From a bacterium (GTDB lineage Bacteria; Bacillota; Bacilli; Lactobacillales; Streptococcaceae), in contig CAJNCA010000002.1 in the NCBI GenBank assembly GCA_905221145.1, positions 310,001 to 374,000 on the forward strand: a stretch of DNA of 64,000 nucleotides. The letters are read 5' to 3'. The notes under the pieces were generated by a model that was not told the origin of the DNA, ran no database searches, and saw only the letters and a list, made by a program, of their open reading frames with translations. Positions 1-9,103 of this stretch are shown piece after piece (positions within the stretch are counted from its first letter, which is position 1; every line of letters starts with the position of its first letter). Position numbers and translations under genes: made by a program.

Positions 1-413
1 CCACTCTTGAGAGCCAAAGCAGCCGCGTCAGACGTCACATTTGGACGGCTTTCATAGATAATACCGATGACCCCCATAGCCACCCGTTTCTTGGTAATAA
101 CCAAGCCATTTTCAAGCTGACTTGTTTCCAAAACTTCACCGATTGGATCTGGTAAAGCAACCACTTCACGAATCCCAGTTGCCATTGCTTCTATACGCCC
201 TGCATCCAAATACAGACGATCCAACATAACATCTGAGATTTTCCCCTTGGCCGCTTCCATATCGAGGGCATTAGCCGCTAAAATTTCCTCAGTAGCAGCC
301 ACTAAGTGATCAGCCAGAGCTAGCAAGGCTTGGTTTTTCACCTCTTCACTAGCTGTGTTGATCGATTTTTTAACAGCCTGTACCTGTTCAAATTGTTCTT
401 GTGTACTTACCAT
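1..413 (-). CDS. proA: Gamma-glutamyl phosphate reductase, N-terminal part
   Basis: This is the second enzyme of proline synthesis: it reduces gamma-glutamyl phosphate to glutamate semialdehyde with NADPH. About 137 N-terminal residues are visible, starting [10 protein letters not shown]; the C-terminal part, including the catalytic Cys region, lies beyond the left edge. Residues include the family stretch [20 protein letters not shown] near the truncated end. The start ATG follows a GAGG ribosome site and lies 9 nt after the proB stop, so the two genes form a proBA operon. The truncation is only the window edge. Confidence 0.93.
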   Translation of the reverse strand, partial: MVSTQEQFEQVQAVKKSINTASEEVKNQALLALADHLVAATEEILAANALDMEAAKGKISDVMLDRLYLDAGRIEAMATGIREVVALPDPIGEVLETSQLENGLVITKKRVAMGVIGIIYESRPNVTSDAAALALKS

Positions 414-422
414 AGTTTACCT

Positions 423-1532
423 CTAAAATTCTGTAAAGAGTAGTTGGATTTCAGGCGTAATGGAAATCCAGTCATCGCGGTGAATCAAGACACCCTTGGC
501 TTTTTGAGAACGCAACATATCCTCCAAAGCAGATGCTCCAAATTGCACGCGTCCTTTTCCAAGCGAATTTCCACTTTCCTTGTCAAATACTGTCACGATA
601 TCACCGTAAGAAAAGGCACCTTCTGCTTCAACAATACCAGATAAGAGAAGACTCTTCCCATGTTGAGAGAGAGCTTCTGCAGCCCCTTTATCAACCCAAA
701 TAGAACCCTGACTCTGAGCATAGAAAGCCAGCCATTGTTTCTGGGTACGAAGCCCCTTCTCTTGCGCAACGAAGTAAGAACCATCCTTAGTCTCCTCAGA
801 CGCCTCAATCATGGCATCTGCCTTCAAAGATGAACAGATATAAACAGGAACTCCTGATTCTGTCGCGATAGTTGCAGCTTTGATTTTGGTTAACATGCCA
901 CCTGTACCATTAGACGAACCTGCTCCACCGGCCATATCAATAATCTCACGATTGATGGTCTCGATTCGCTCCAAGCGTTTGGCTGTTGGGTCTGAATTAG
1001 GATTTCCAGTATAAAGACCGTCGACGTCTGTCAAGAGAACCAAAAGGTCTGCTTGGACCATGGCTGCTACCTGAGCACTCAGAGTATCATTGTCACCAAC
1101 CTTGAGCTCATCAATAACGACACTGTCATTCTCATTGATGATAGGAATCGCCCCGCGGCTAAGTAAAACGGACAAAGCCTGATGGGCATTTTTATAACGC
1201 CGCTTATCCACAAAATCATCCTGGGTCAGCAAGATTTGTGCAGAAACGATTTGGCGCAAGAGAAGATTGGTCGTGTATTCTTCCAACAAAAGGCCTTGCC
1301 CTACCGCTGCTGAAGCCTGTTTATCAGCAATCTTAGTCGGACGCTTTTTAAATCCTAAGGCCCCAAAACCTGCAGCAATGGCACCTGACGACACTAAAAT
1401 CAATTCATGACCAGCCTCGTGCAACATAGCCAACTGCTGGGTAATAGCCTTTACCTTACTACGTGATAAACTTCCATCCTCATTTGTCAGAGAAGAAGTC
1501 CCCACCTTAAAGACAATCCGTTTGTATTTCAT
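423..1532 (-). CDS. proB: Glutamate 5-kinase
   Basis: ProB phosphorylates glutamate to gamma-glutamyl phosphate, the first and feedback-inhibited step of proline synthesis. The product is 369 aa: an amino acid kinase domain (FKVGTSSLT at the N-terminus, [17 protein letters not shown], the GTGGM loop) followed by a C-terminal PUA domain from about residue 275. I chose the ATG at 1532 over the in-frame ATG at 1553 because GGAG lies at the right distance before it and the family protein starts MKYKRIVFK. An extended -10 (TGt TATAAT) lies about 30 nt upstream. It is followed by proA. Confidence 0.96.
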   Translation of the reverse strand: MKYKRIVFKVGTSSLTNEDGSLSRSKVKAITQQLAMLHEAGHELILVSSGAIAAGFGALGFKKRPTKIADKQASAAVGQGLLLEEYTTNLLLRQIVSAQILLTQDDFVDKRRYKNAHQALSVLLSRGAIPIINENDSVVIDELKVGDNDTLSAQVAAMVQADLLVLLTDVDGLYTGNPNSDPTAKRLERIETINREIIDMAGGAGSSNGTGGMLTKIKAATIATESGVPVYICSSLKADAMIEASEETKDGSYFVAQEKGLRTQKQWLAFYAQSQGSIWVDKGAAEALSQHGKSLLLSGIVEAEGAFSYGDIVTVFDKESGNSLGKGRVQFGASALEDMLRSQKAKGVLIHRDDWISITPEIQLLFTEF

Positions 1533-1602
1533 AGTCTTACTCCGATTCTTCATATTTATCCATTATAACATGAATGGCAGGAAATAGAAAAGAGTTGATA
1601 GG

Positions 1603-1631
1603 AAAAAGAAGGCCCTAAAACCTTCTTTTTT
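1603..1631 (-). terminator. Terminator after pce
   Basis: On the minus strand, AGAAGG-TTTTAGGG-CCTTCT is followed by a run of five T, directly after the pce stop codon. It closes the cpsY-lspA-rluD-pce operon ahead of the proB promoter. Confidence 0.85.
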
Positions 1632-1632
1632 A

Positions 1633-3516
1633 CTACTGTTCTGATTCCGATTTATTTGCACTCGTTTCAGAGCTTTGTGAAGTTGAAGAAGTCAAATCTT
1701 GACTAGTTGAAGAACCTGTAACACTTTCATGTTGACTCGTTTCTTTATTTTCAAGATCTTTTTTCACTACTTCACTGGATTCTTTTGTCTCTGAATGACT
1801 TCTAGTTCTAGTTGTAGAAGATTTCTCGACCGGAACATCCACTAACCAGGCACCACTTGAATCAACAGTATAACCTTCTGGTGTTTTACCATTCACAAGT
1901 AATTGACCATTTTCTTTCAAGAAGTACCATTTATCCTTGTCTTTGATCCAACCCACAGCTCGTGAACCGTCTGTCTTGTAGAAGTACCAATCGTTTGCTT
2001 TTTTAAGCCAACCTTGCTTCATAGCTCCTGAATCTTCTAGATAGTAATAATGACCAGCAACTTCTATCTCACCTGTCTTCATGATACCAGCAGCATCCAT
2101 ATAGTACCAGGTTTCTTTATCTTTTACCCAGCCCGTTTTCATTTCCCCTGATTGGGCAAAATAATACCATTGACTATCAATCTTACGCCATCCGGTTACC
2201 ATATCCCCATCATTTGATAGATAATAGGTCTGTCCTCCAGTATTCAGCCAACCAGTCTCCATCTGATTTTCTTTGTTGAAATAATACCAGCTTCCATTGA
2301 TTTTCTTCCAATGTTTAGCTGATGCACCAGAGTCTGTCAAATAAAACCAACGATTATTCCATTTTTTCCATTGATTCTGTAACAAGATACCCGTTTGGTT
2401 GAAGTAATACCATTCACCCTTGATTTCATTCCAACCTACTGCATATTCTCCTGTAGAATCAGGTGCTTGATACCACCAATTCCCATATGCACTCTTATGC
2501 CAACCAGCTTGAAAACTTGGAATCGGCTTGTAGGAAGTTGAAATATTGACAAAACCATCTTGTCGAATATCAAAAACTGTCGCATCATAGTCTTTGCTGG
2601 CTGCATTGATTCTCTCAATTCCACGTTCTTTGAGCCAATTGACATACTCACTATCAACACCATTTTTCCAAGGTAGACTATCCGAAGTTTGAACAATCAA
2701 ACTCGGACTCAAATTTTTAATGAAATCCTTGGTGTTTGATTTATTGGTATCATAGTGATGATTAAATTTCATCAAATCAACTTTTCCAATGAGAGGACCA
2801 TACTTGTCTTCTGCTCCATGAGCATTATCCAAATCTCCCCCAAGGTAAATTTTCTTGCCATTGACTTTCACTACACTAATTAAGGAATTGGAATTATCGT
2901 CCCAAATTTTCTTTAATTCACCTGACGAATCGGTTTCATTCTCGTAGTTATAGAGTTGAATATCCATGTCCCCAAACTGAAAATGAGCATCTCCTTGTGT
3001 GATGTTTTGAATAACTGAAACACCTTTTTCAGAGGCAGTCTGTAACACCTTATCATAACCGTACAGATTATCCCACAGATGAGTTGGTGTTGTAATCCGA
3101 CTATCAGAGTATTTTTTCATGTAAATGCGACCAACTGGATATGAACGCAGTAATTCATCAACATTTCCAATATGATCACTATGAGTATGGGTCACCAAAA
3201 TAAAATCAAGCTTTTGGACACCCAATTCCTTTAAATGCCGCGAAACGCGATCTGTTAAAACATGCTTATAAGATGTTTCAATTCCTTCTCTCCATGGATA
3301 ACGAGAATCACTACCATCAGGAAAATCATAATCTTCTCCTGTATCAATCATGGCAAAATGTCCATTGCTTTCAAGAATAATCGCATCACTACCACCTTCT
3401 TGAACATTGATAAAGTGGATTTTATTTCCTGAACTTTCTTGAGCTTGAACATTTCCATACCATGACAAAGCTAAAAAAGCGCCTGCAAGTGCTAAACTAG
3501 TTAATTTCTTTTTCAT
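1633..3516 (-). CDS. pce: Choline-binding phosphorylcholine esterase Pce/CbpE
   Basis: This secreted surface enzyme removes phosphorylcholine residues from teichoic acids. The product is 627 aa, the length I recall for pneumococcal Pce. Residues 1-26 are a signal peptide (VQAQ end). Residues 27-about 330 are a metallo-beta-lactamase fold with the zinc motif H110-T-H112-S-D114-H115. From about 335 to 550 lie roughly ten choline-binding repeats rich in W and Y (GWxxxxxxWYY). The tail after about 565 is low-complexity Ser/Thr/Glu. It starts 2 nt after rluD ends and is last in the cpsY-lspA-rluD-pce operon. Presence of the gene implies choline-decorated teichoic acid. Confidence 0.95.
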   Translation of the reverse strand: MKKKLTSLALAGAFLALSWYGNVQAQESSGNKIHFINVQEGGSDAIILESNGHFAMIDTGEDYDFPDGSDSRYPWREGIETSYKHVLTDRVSRHLKELGVQKLDFILVTHTHSDHIGNVDELLRSYPVGRIYMKKYSDSRITTPTHLWDNLYGYDKVLQTASEKGVSVIQNITQGDAHFQFGDMDIQLYNYENETDSSGELKKIWDDNSNSLISVVKVNGKKIYLGGDLDNAHGAEDKYGPLIGKVDLMKFNHHYDTNKSNTKDFIKNLSPSLIVQTSDSLPWKNGVDSEYVNWLKERGIERINAASKDYDATVFDIRQDGFVNISTSYKPIPSFQAGWHKSAYGNWWYQAPDSTGEYAVGWNEIKGEWYYFNQTGILLQNQWKKWNNRWFYLTDSGASAKHWKKINGSWYYFNKENQMETGWLNTGGQTYYLSNDGDMVTGWRKIDSQWYYFAQSGEMKTGWVKDKETWYYMDAAGIMKTGEIEVAGHYYYLEDSGAMKQGWLKKANDWYFYKTDGSRAVGWIKDKDKWYFLKENGQLLVNGKTPEGYTVDSSGAWLVDVPVEKSSTTRTRSHSETKESSEVVKKDLENKETSQHESVTGSSTSQDLTSSTSQSSETSANKSESEQ

Positions 3517-3518
3517 TC

Positions 3519-4406
3519 TTACTTTCTCAATCTCTCCAATGTTTCCTTAAAAATCTCTGGGATATCTGCTGTAAATTCCAAGGTCTCACCTGTTCTCGGA
3601 TGAGTAAACCCTAGAGTCTTGGCATGAAGAAATTGTCCATGCCCCTTAAGTGTCTTGCGAGGACCATAGACTTCATCACCAGCAACTGGATGGCCAATAT
3701 AAGCCATGTGAACACGGATTTGGTGGGTACGCCCTGTTTCCAGCTGCAACTCCACTAAGCTGTAATCACCAAAGCGTTCCAAGACATGAAAACGCGTCAC
3801 TGCAGGCTTTCCTTTAGCAGTCACAGCCTGTTTCTTACGGTCTTTTTCACTCCGGCCAATCGGCGCTTCAATCACACCACGATCATTGGGTAGATTTCCA
3901 TGAACAATCGCCCAATATTTGCGGAGAGACTTTTTATCCTTGAGTTCTTGGGCAAGTGCTAAGTGGGCCTCATCATTTTTAGCAATCATGAGAAGACCTG
4001 ACGTGTCCTTGTCAATACGGTGAACAATTCCTGGACGCAGAACACCATTGATACCAGACAAATCCTTAATATGATACATGAGAGCATTTACTAGGGTTCC
4101 ACTTGTATGGCCGGCACTCGGATGCACCACCATCCCCTGAGGTTTGTTGACAACAGCCACATCCTCATCTTGGTAGATGATCTCTAGCGGAATATCCTCG
4201 GCCACATACTCTAAGACCTCTGGTTCTGGCACATGGTAAGTGACAATATCGCCCTCTTGGACAGTGTATTTAGCTTTCTTGACTTGGCCATTGACCAATA
4301 CCTGGCCTAATTTAATTTGTTCATTCGCGAGACTACGTGATAATTCTGTCAGATCCGACAAAGCCTTATCCAAACGCAGGCCACCAGTTTCAATTTTAAT
4401 TTCCAT
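3519..4406 (-). CDS. rluD: 23S rRNA pseudouridine synthase, RluD type
   Basis: Isomerises uridines of 23S rRNA (helix 69 sites in the RluD family) to pseudouridine. The 295-aa protein has an N-terminal S4 RNA-binding domain (about 10-60) and the catalytic domain with motif HRIDKDTSG, where D132 is the expected catalytic aspartate. GRTHQIRVH near residue 225 is the second family motif. It overlaps the end of lspA by 11 nt, a conserved pairing in Firmicutes that implies translational coupling. The exact target uridines are inferred from the family only. Confidence 0.92.
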   Translation of the reverse strand: MEIKIETGGLRLDKALSDLTELSRSLANEQIKLGQVLVNGQVKKAKYTVQEGDIVTYHVPEPEVLEYVAEDIPLEIIYQDEDVAVVNKPQGMVVHPSAGHTSGTLVNALMYHIKDLSGINGVLRPGIVHRIDKDTSGLLMIAKNDEAHLALAQELKDKKSLRKYWAIVHGNLPNDRGVIEAPIGRSEKDRKKQAVTAKGKPAVTRFHVLERFGDYSLVELQLETGRTHQIRVHMAYIGHPVAGDEVYGPRKTLKGHGQFLHAKTLGFTHPRTGETLEFTADIPEIFKETLERLRK

Positions 4407-4857
4407 TTATTTCCTCTTTTAGCATTGCAATCAATAAAATAATCACTCCAACCGTCAGATAGCTATCTGCCACATTGAAAATTGCAAAATTGATAAAGTC
4501 AAGGTGGAACATATCCACAACAAATCCCTGACTGATCCTGTCAATAAAGTTTCCAAGACCACCTGCGATTATCAAGGTCAAACCCAAGACCATCCAGAGT
4601 GAGTCCTCCATGTGTTTATGTAGATACCAAATGGCACCTACCATAACGACCAATGTAATGATAGCAAATAACCACTGCTGGTCTTGTAACATGGAGAAGG
4701 CTGCCCCTCGATTTTGCAGGTAGGTCAAGCTAACGAAATTGGGTATCCACGAACGAACCTCACCCAGTGGAATCTGCCAGACGATATAGGATTTGACTAA
4801 CTGATCCAGCGCAATCAAAAGCAGTACAATGACTGCCACTATTCCTCTTTTTTTCAT
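4396..4857 (-). CDS. lspA: Lipoprotein signal peptidase II
   Basis: This membrane aspartyl protease cleaves signal peptides of diacylglyceryl-modified prolipoproteins before the lipobox cysteine. At 153 aa with four hydrophobic helices it has normal family length. The motif GNFIDR with D115 (VVDM) and D131 (FNVAD) gives the catalytic aspartate pair. It overlaps the preceding regulator by 4 nt (ATGA). Substrates in this window include the peptide-binding lipoprotein at 24.6 kb and PnrA at 37.8 kb. Confidence 0.96.
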   Translation of the reverse strand: MKKRGIVAVIVLLLIALDQLVKSYIVWQIPLGEVRSWIPNFVSLTYLQNRGAAFSMLQDQQWLFAIITLVVMVGAIWYLHKHMEDSLWMVLGLTLIIAGGLGNFIDRISQGFVVDMFHLDFINFAIFNVADSYLTVGVIILLIAMLKEEINGN

Positions 4858-5762
4858 GATTTCCTCTTCTGATCAAAATATTCTTGCATGACTTCTACGA
4901 AAAGAGTTCCAGCCTGACTAAGCTCCACTTCCTCGCGTTTAACATAGACCATGCGATTATCTAGGTTATCCTTGAGACGAATAACTGTGATGCCATTGAC
5001 GCTGTCACTATCTAAAAATCCAGAACCTGTCGCATAAGCATCCGTCCGCTCCAAAATACCATTCAAGGTAGCACGGTCTGTCACATTAAACATCTGTGAA
5101 CTAGCACTGGTATCAACAAAGTTCTCTGAATAATAAAGATACTCATCTTTCTCTTGAGTAAAACGAACCGTTGGTAGATCCGCTAGATCCTCCATAATCA
5201 ATTCTTCTTTCTGGGCCAAAGGATGCCCCTCACGGAGATAAATGTGGGTATGGAAAGGAATCAATTCGATGACCTCAAGACCCAGCTTTTCAACCCGTTG
5301 CATAATCCCCTTTTTATTTTGATTGTTGAGGTAGATAATTCCAATCTCACTATGCCCTTGCGCTACTTCATCTAAGATTTGAACAGTAGTTGATTCAAAA
5401 ATACGGAAGTTCTTATAATCAGGATAACGCTCTGAAAATGCTGTAATGGTTGGTGGCAAGAAGTCATAGTGCTGGCTAGCAATGGAAAATTCATCTTTTT
5501 CTTCTTCAGGATTGGCATACTGATTTTGAAAAATATCAAATCCCTTGACCAATTCTTGCGCTTTTTCATAAAATTCCATACCACGACGGGTCAAGAAAGT
5601 CCCTGAGCTGGTCCGACGGAAAATCTTAAAGCCCAATTCTTTTTCCAAATCACGAACAGAAATAGACAGACTCGGCTGGCTTACATACATCTTTTCAGCA
5701 GCTTCACGGAAAGTACCACTATTGGCAATGGCAACAACATAGCGTAATTGTTGAATGTTCAT
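4854..5762 (-). CDS. cpsY: LysR-family regulator, CpsY/MtaR/MetR type
   Basis: A LysR-type transcription factor of 302 aa. The winged helix-turn-helix lies at residues 1-60 (FREAAEKMYVSQPSLS) and the effector-binding domain from about 90. It matches the streptococcal CpsY/MtaR group, regulators of methionine uptake and metabolism and, in some species, of surface phenotypes. It is the first gene of an operon with lspA, overlapping it by 4 nt. The start has a purine-rich site (GGGGGTAGAAG). A sequence identical to the MET-box known for this regulator group lies upstream of folD in this window. Family membership is solid; the exact symbol (cpsY, mtaR or metR) is by similarity. Confidence 0.85.
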   Translation of the reverse strand: MNIQQLRYVVAIANSGTFREAAEKMYVSQPSLSISVRDLEKELGFKIFRRTSSGTFLTRRGMEFYEKAQELVKGFDIFQNQYANPEEEKDEFSIASQHYDFLPPTITAFSERYPDYKNFRIFESTTVQILDEVAQGHSEIGIIYLNNQNKKGIMQRVEKLGLEVIELIPFHTHIYLREGHPLAQKEELIMEDLADLPTVRFTQEKDEYLYYSENFVDTSASSQMFNVTDRATLNGILERTDAYATGSGFLDSDSVNGITVIRLKDNLDNRMVYVKREEVELSQAGTLFVEVMQEYFDQKRKS

Positions 5763-5790
5763 CTTCTACCCCCAACTTCTTTATCTTTTC

Positions 5791-5819
5791 ATTATACCAT
5801 ATTTTAGAAGTTTTCCAAA
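5791..5819 (-). promoter_or_regulatory. Promoter of the cpsY-lspA-rluD-pce operon
   Basis: On the minus strand, TGG-TATAAT (extended -10) with TTTGGA 17 nt upstream lies about 30 nt before the regulator start. Confidence 0.6.
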
Positions 5820-6006
5820 AAGGAAAAAAGTCAGGAAATTTTCAAGTCTCAATGAAGACTCTAACATTCCAATCCAAAAATTAAAATAATGTTTTTTTCT
5901 CATTTGATTTCGAGAAAATAAAAACAGCAAATCTTTTTGATTTACCGTTTATAATATGATGCATATTCAATTCCAATAATATGGGTAGCAAAATGGGTAG
6001 CAAAAC

Positions 6007-6041
6007 AAAAAAATAGGCTCTCCGAAAACTCGGAAAGCCTT
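6007..6041 (-). terminator. Strong hairpin downstream of rpmA
   Basis: On the minus strand, AGGCTTTCCGA-gttt-TCGGAGAGCCT, an 11-bp stem with one mismatch, is followed by ATTTTTTTG. This is a typical intrinsic terminator. It can back up the hairpin overlapping the rpmA stop codon. Confidence 0.75.
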
Positions 6042-6091
6042 ATTTAATGCTAGTTCTAGCTTCCTCGCCTTTACAGTTCAAGGCTCGGGAT

Positions 6092-6114
6092 AAAAAGGTT
6101 CACTGGACCTTTTT
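6092..6114 (-). terminator. Hairpin at the end of rpmA
   Basis: AAAAAGGTcCAGTGaACCTTTTT overlaps the rpmA stop codon by two bases. The stem is short and AU-rich; it may be a first terminator or a 3'-end stabiliser. Confidence 0.55.
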
Positions 6115-6406
6115 ATTTTGCGATTGGGTAAACAGAAACTTGTTTTTTATCGCGTCCTTTACGTTCAAAGCGTACTACGCCTTCAACTTTAGCAAACAAA
6201 GTATCGTCTCCACCACGTCCAACGTTTACACCTGGGTAGATGTGTGTACCACGTTGACGGTAAAGGATTGATCCACCTGTTACAGTTTGTCCGTCAGCTG
6301 CTTTAGCTCCAAGACGTTTCGCTTGTGAATCACGTCCGTTTGATGTAGAACCTCCACCTTTTTTGTGGGCGAAAAGTTGCAAGTTGTTAAGAGTCATTTT
6401 TAACAT
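6113..6406 (-). CDS. rpmA: 50S ribosomal protein bL27
   Basis: bL27 sits at the peptidyl transferase centre of the 50S subunit. The 97-aa product has the Firmicutes N-terminal extension [12 protein letters not shown] before the mature start AHKKGGGS. This extension is the known substrate of the Prp protease, which is encoded directly upstream. The operon is rplU-prp-rpmA, under the L21 leader. The ribosome site is a strong GGAGG-type sequence 16 nt after prp ends. Confidence 0.97.
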   Translation of the reverse strand: MLKMTLNNLQLFAHKKGGGSTSNGRDSQAKRLGAKAADGQTVTGGSILYRQRGTHIYPGVNVGRGGDDTLFAKVEGVVRFERKGRDKKQVSVYPIAK

Positions 6407-6422
6407 AATGTTTTCCTCCGTG

Positions 6423-6776
<354 letters not shown>

Positions 6777-6782
6777 TTAAAA

Positions 6783-7097
6783 TTAAGCGTTGATTGCGTT
6801 GATGACAACTTTTGTATATGGTTGACGGTGACCTTGTTTACGGTGGCTACCTTTTTTAGGTTTGTACTTGTAAGTAACAACTTTCTTTTGTTTTCCTTGT
6901 TTTTCAACAGTTCCAACTACAGTAGCTCCAGCAACAAGTGGAGTTCCGACAACAGTGTTTTCACCACCAACAAGAACAACTTCGTTAAAAGTAACTTCTT
7001 GACCAGCTTCAACGTTCAATTTTTCAACGTAAACTGCTTGACCAACTTCAACTTTAACTTGTTTTCCGCCAGTTTTGATAATTGCGTATGTGCTCAT
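6783..7097 (-). CDS. rplU: 50S ribosomal protein bL21
   Basis: bL21 binds 23S rRNA in the large subunit. It is 104 aa with start [13 protein letters not shown] and the conserved C-terminal [19 protein letters not shown]. It is the first gene of rplU-prp-rpmA, with a GGAGG site before the ATG. The long structured 5' leader suggests autogenous control of the operon. Confidence 0.97.
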
Positions 7098-7235
7098 TAT
7101 GCACCTCCTATGATTTTTATGGGTTTCCCCGAATTTTTTGTGAAGACTCGCCTAGCATCGTGGGACGAACCACTTAAACTTGAATAATCAAGCAACGATG
7201 TTCGTGCGGTTGCACAGGAACGTGCATAGTCAACT
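7098..7235 (-). promoter_or_regulatory. L21 ribosomal protein leader
   Basis: About 140 nt of transcribed leader lies between the promoter and rplU. On the minus strand it contains several pairable segments, for example TATGCACGTTCCTGTGCA near the 5' end and GGTTCGTCCCACGATGCTAGGC nearer the gene, with GGGGAAACCC just before the ribosome site. Position, length and this final GGGG-AAA-CCC type hairpin fit the Firmicutes L21 leader, thought to bind bL21 for feedback. Identification is by context; I could not run a covariance search. Confidence 0.7.
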
Positions 7236-7240
7236 CTTCA

Positions 7241-7269
7241 AGTATAGCATATCTCCTATTTTCTTACAA
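7241..7269 (-). promoter_or_regulatory. Promoter of rplU-prp-rpmA
   Basis: TTGTAA, a 17-bp spacer and TATACT on the minus strand, about 5-10 nt before the start of the L21 leader. Confidence 0.75.
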
Positions 7270-7285
7270 GTAATAACACCTAAAA

Positions 7286-7972
7286 TCAAGCTTTTTCTTT
7301 TACTTTTTTCTGCCATGAAGCAAAAAGCATGCTGAGGTAAAAAATGCTCATCATAATAGGAACACCAAGAATGGTCTTTTCCTGATAAAAAATCGTCAAA
7401 TAGGCTGAAAAGACAACGCCAAGGACAAAACTGCTAAGCAGGCTAACAAATATGAAACCTTCACGCAAAAAAGGAGTGTGCTTAGTTCTGAAATAATCTC
7501 CAAAAGCCAGCATAGTCCGTTTGATGTTTCCTGTCATAAAAGCATTATTGTAGGCAATTCCCGATACTTCACCAAAGGCAGTTGTCACCAATCCCATACA
7601 AAAGGCCAAGGGCGGTACTAGATAGATATTCTCTACAGTTTGCGGCATAAATCCAATAATGATTGATAAGATTGCTAAAGGAATCAAGGACAGAATCGGT
7701 TTTTTCACAATTCTCAATTTTTCCTTATAAATCGTTAATAAAAAGACCCCCATCATAAAAGCTAGCAAGGTCATTACTTTGACACTGGCATCCGACACGT
7801 TGTGCTGAATGAGCCCCACTGATAGAAAGACAACATTCCCCGTTTGTCCAGCTACAAGAGTATTCCCTCTCACAATAAAAGTATAGGCATCTACATATCC
7901 TGCACAAAAAGTCAAAAAAAGCGCTAGCCTCTTAGACTGACGTGATATTTTTCTTATAGGTAGTAACCTCAT
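7286..7972 (-). CDS. DUF1275 (YoaK-type) membrane protein
   Basis: An integral membrane protein of 228 aa with about six hydrophobic segments. The N-terminal region has FCAGYVDAYTF and GQTGNVVFLSVGL, the signature of the DUF1275/YoaK family. The C-terminus is lysine-rich. Function is unknown in this family. The start has GGAGG five bases upstream and an extended -10 (TGG-TACAAT) ahead of it. It is a single-gene unit, divergent from the oxidoreductase at 8.1 kb. Confidence 0.85.
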   Translation of the reverse strand: MRLLPIRKISRQSKRLALFLTFCAGYVDAYTFIVRGNTLVAGQTGNVVFLSVGLIQHNVSDASVKVMTLLAFMMGVFLLTIYKEKLRIVKKPILSLIPLAILSIIIGFMPQTVENIYLVPPLAFCMGLVTTAFGEVSGIAYNNAFMTGNIKRTMLAFGDYFRTKHTPFLREGFIFVSLLSSFVLGVVFSAYLTIFYQEKTILGVPIMMSIFYLSMLFASWQKKVKEKA

Positions 7973-8061
7973 TTTTCCTCCTATTTCATTTACTCATCTC
8001 ATTATTGTACCACTTTCTGTTGGAAAGTCCTAGTAGCTTATTTGAAAATTTTTCCCCTCTG

Positions 8062-8091
8062 TTGGATAGTCTCTGCCATCTATGTTATAAT
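8062..8091 (+). promoter_or_regulatory. Promoter of the oxidoreductase-helicase pair
   Basis: TTGGAT, an 18-bp spacer and a perfect TATAAT, 34 nt before the AAAAGGAG-preceded ATG at 8126. Confidence 0.75.
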
Positions 8092-8125
8092 GAAAGAAGG
8101 ATTTAAAATCGGAAAAGGAGTATCT

Positions 8126-9103
8126 ATGCTAAAATTAGCTGTCATCGGAACAGGCGCTATCAGCCATCACTTCATAGAAGCAGCCCATACCAGTGGAGAA
8201 TACCAGTTGGTCGCAGTCTATTCTAGAAAACTTGAAACCGCAGCAACCTTTGCTTCTCGCTATCAGGATATCCAACTCTTCGATCAATTAGAGGACTTCT
8301 TCAGGTCTTCCTTTGATGTAGTCTATATTGCTAGTCCAAACTCCTTACATTTTGCTCAGGCAAAAGTTGCATTGTCTGCAGGTAAACATGTCATTCTTGA
8401 AAAGCCGGCTGTCACGCAGCCACAAGAATGGCTGGATTTGATTCAAACAGCTGAGAAAAATAATTGTTTTATCTTTGAAGCAGCTCGTAATTATCACGAG
8501 AAAGCTTTCACTACTATCAAAAACTTTTTAGCAGACAAGCAAGTGTTTGGGACAGATTTCAACTATGCCAAGTATTCTTCAAAAATGCCTAACTTATTGG
8601 CTGGGGAAACACCTAATGTCTTTTCAGACCGTTTTGCTGGTGGAGCCCTTATGGACTTGGGAATTTATCCCCTCTATGTTGCCGTTCGTCTTTTTGGAAA
8701 AGCTAATGACGCAACTTACCATGCTCAACAGCTTGACAATAGCATTGACCTAAATGGAGATGGTATCCTCTTCTACCCCGAATTTCAAGTTCACATCAAG
8801 GCTGGGAAAAACATCACTTCCAATCTTCCTTGCGAGATTTACACAGCAGATGGAACCTTGACCCTAAACACGATTGAGCATATTTGCTCAGCTATTTTTA
8901 CTGACCACCAAGGAAATCAAGCCCAACTCCCTATCCAACAGGCTCCTCATACGATGACTGAGGAAGTCGCTGCATTTGCACAGATGATTCATCAACCAGA
9001 CCAGACACTCTACCAGACTTGGCTGGACGATGCAAGCTCTGTTCATGACCTACTATATACCATGCGCCAGACTGCTGGCATTAGATTTGAGGCAGAAAAA
9101 TGA
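8126..9103 (+). CDS. Gfo/Idh/MocA family NAD(P)-dependent oxidoreductase
   Basis: A 325-aa oxidoreductase with an N-terminal Rossmann fold (VIGTGAISHHF, residues 4-14) and the family motif EKPAV near residue 97 that carries the catalytic-region lysine. The substrate, probably a sugar or cyclitol derivative, cannot be told from sequence. I chose the ATG at 8126 rather than an upstream in-frame ATG because AAAAGGAG lies 5 nt before it and the product starts at the Rossmann strand. It overlaps the next gene by 4 nt, so the two are translated together. Confidence 0.85.
   Translation: MLKLAVIGTGAISHHFIEAAHTSGEYQLVAVYSRKLETAATFASRYQDIQLFDQLEDFFRSSFDVVYIASPNSLHFAQAKVALSAGKHVILEKPAVTQPQEWLDLIQTAEKNNCFIFEAARNYHEKAFTTIKNFLADKQVFGTDFNYAKYSSKMPNLLAGETPNVFSDRFAGGALMDLGIYPLYVAVRLFGKANDATYHAQQLDNSIDLNGDGILFYPEFQVHIKAGKNITSNLPCEIYTADGTLTLNTIEHICSAIFTDHQGNQAQLPIQQAPHTMTEEVAAFAQMIHQPDQTLYQTWLDDASSVHDLLYTMRQTAGIRFEAEK

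Larger units (their letters stand above)
5763..6112. other. 350-bp gap between rpmA and cpsY
   Basis: The gap holds the cpsY promoter, an AT-rich stretch with no convincing gene, a directly repeated 12-mer (ATGGGTAGCAAA, at 5979 and 5991) and the two hairpins described separately. A plus-strand reading gives the short peptide NNMGSKMGSKTKK before a TAG; it is blocked by a TGA upstream and is treated under findings. Confidence 0.6.

Noticed and set aside
1860..2510. Repetitive DNA in pce that could be taken for an intergenic or CRISPR-like repeat
   Set aside because: The period is about 60 bp and in frame; it encodes the choline-binding repeats of Pce.
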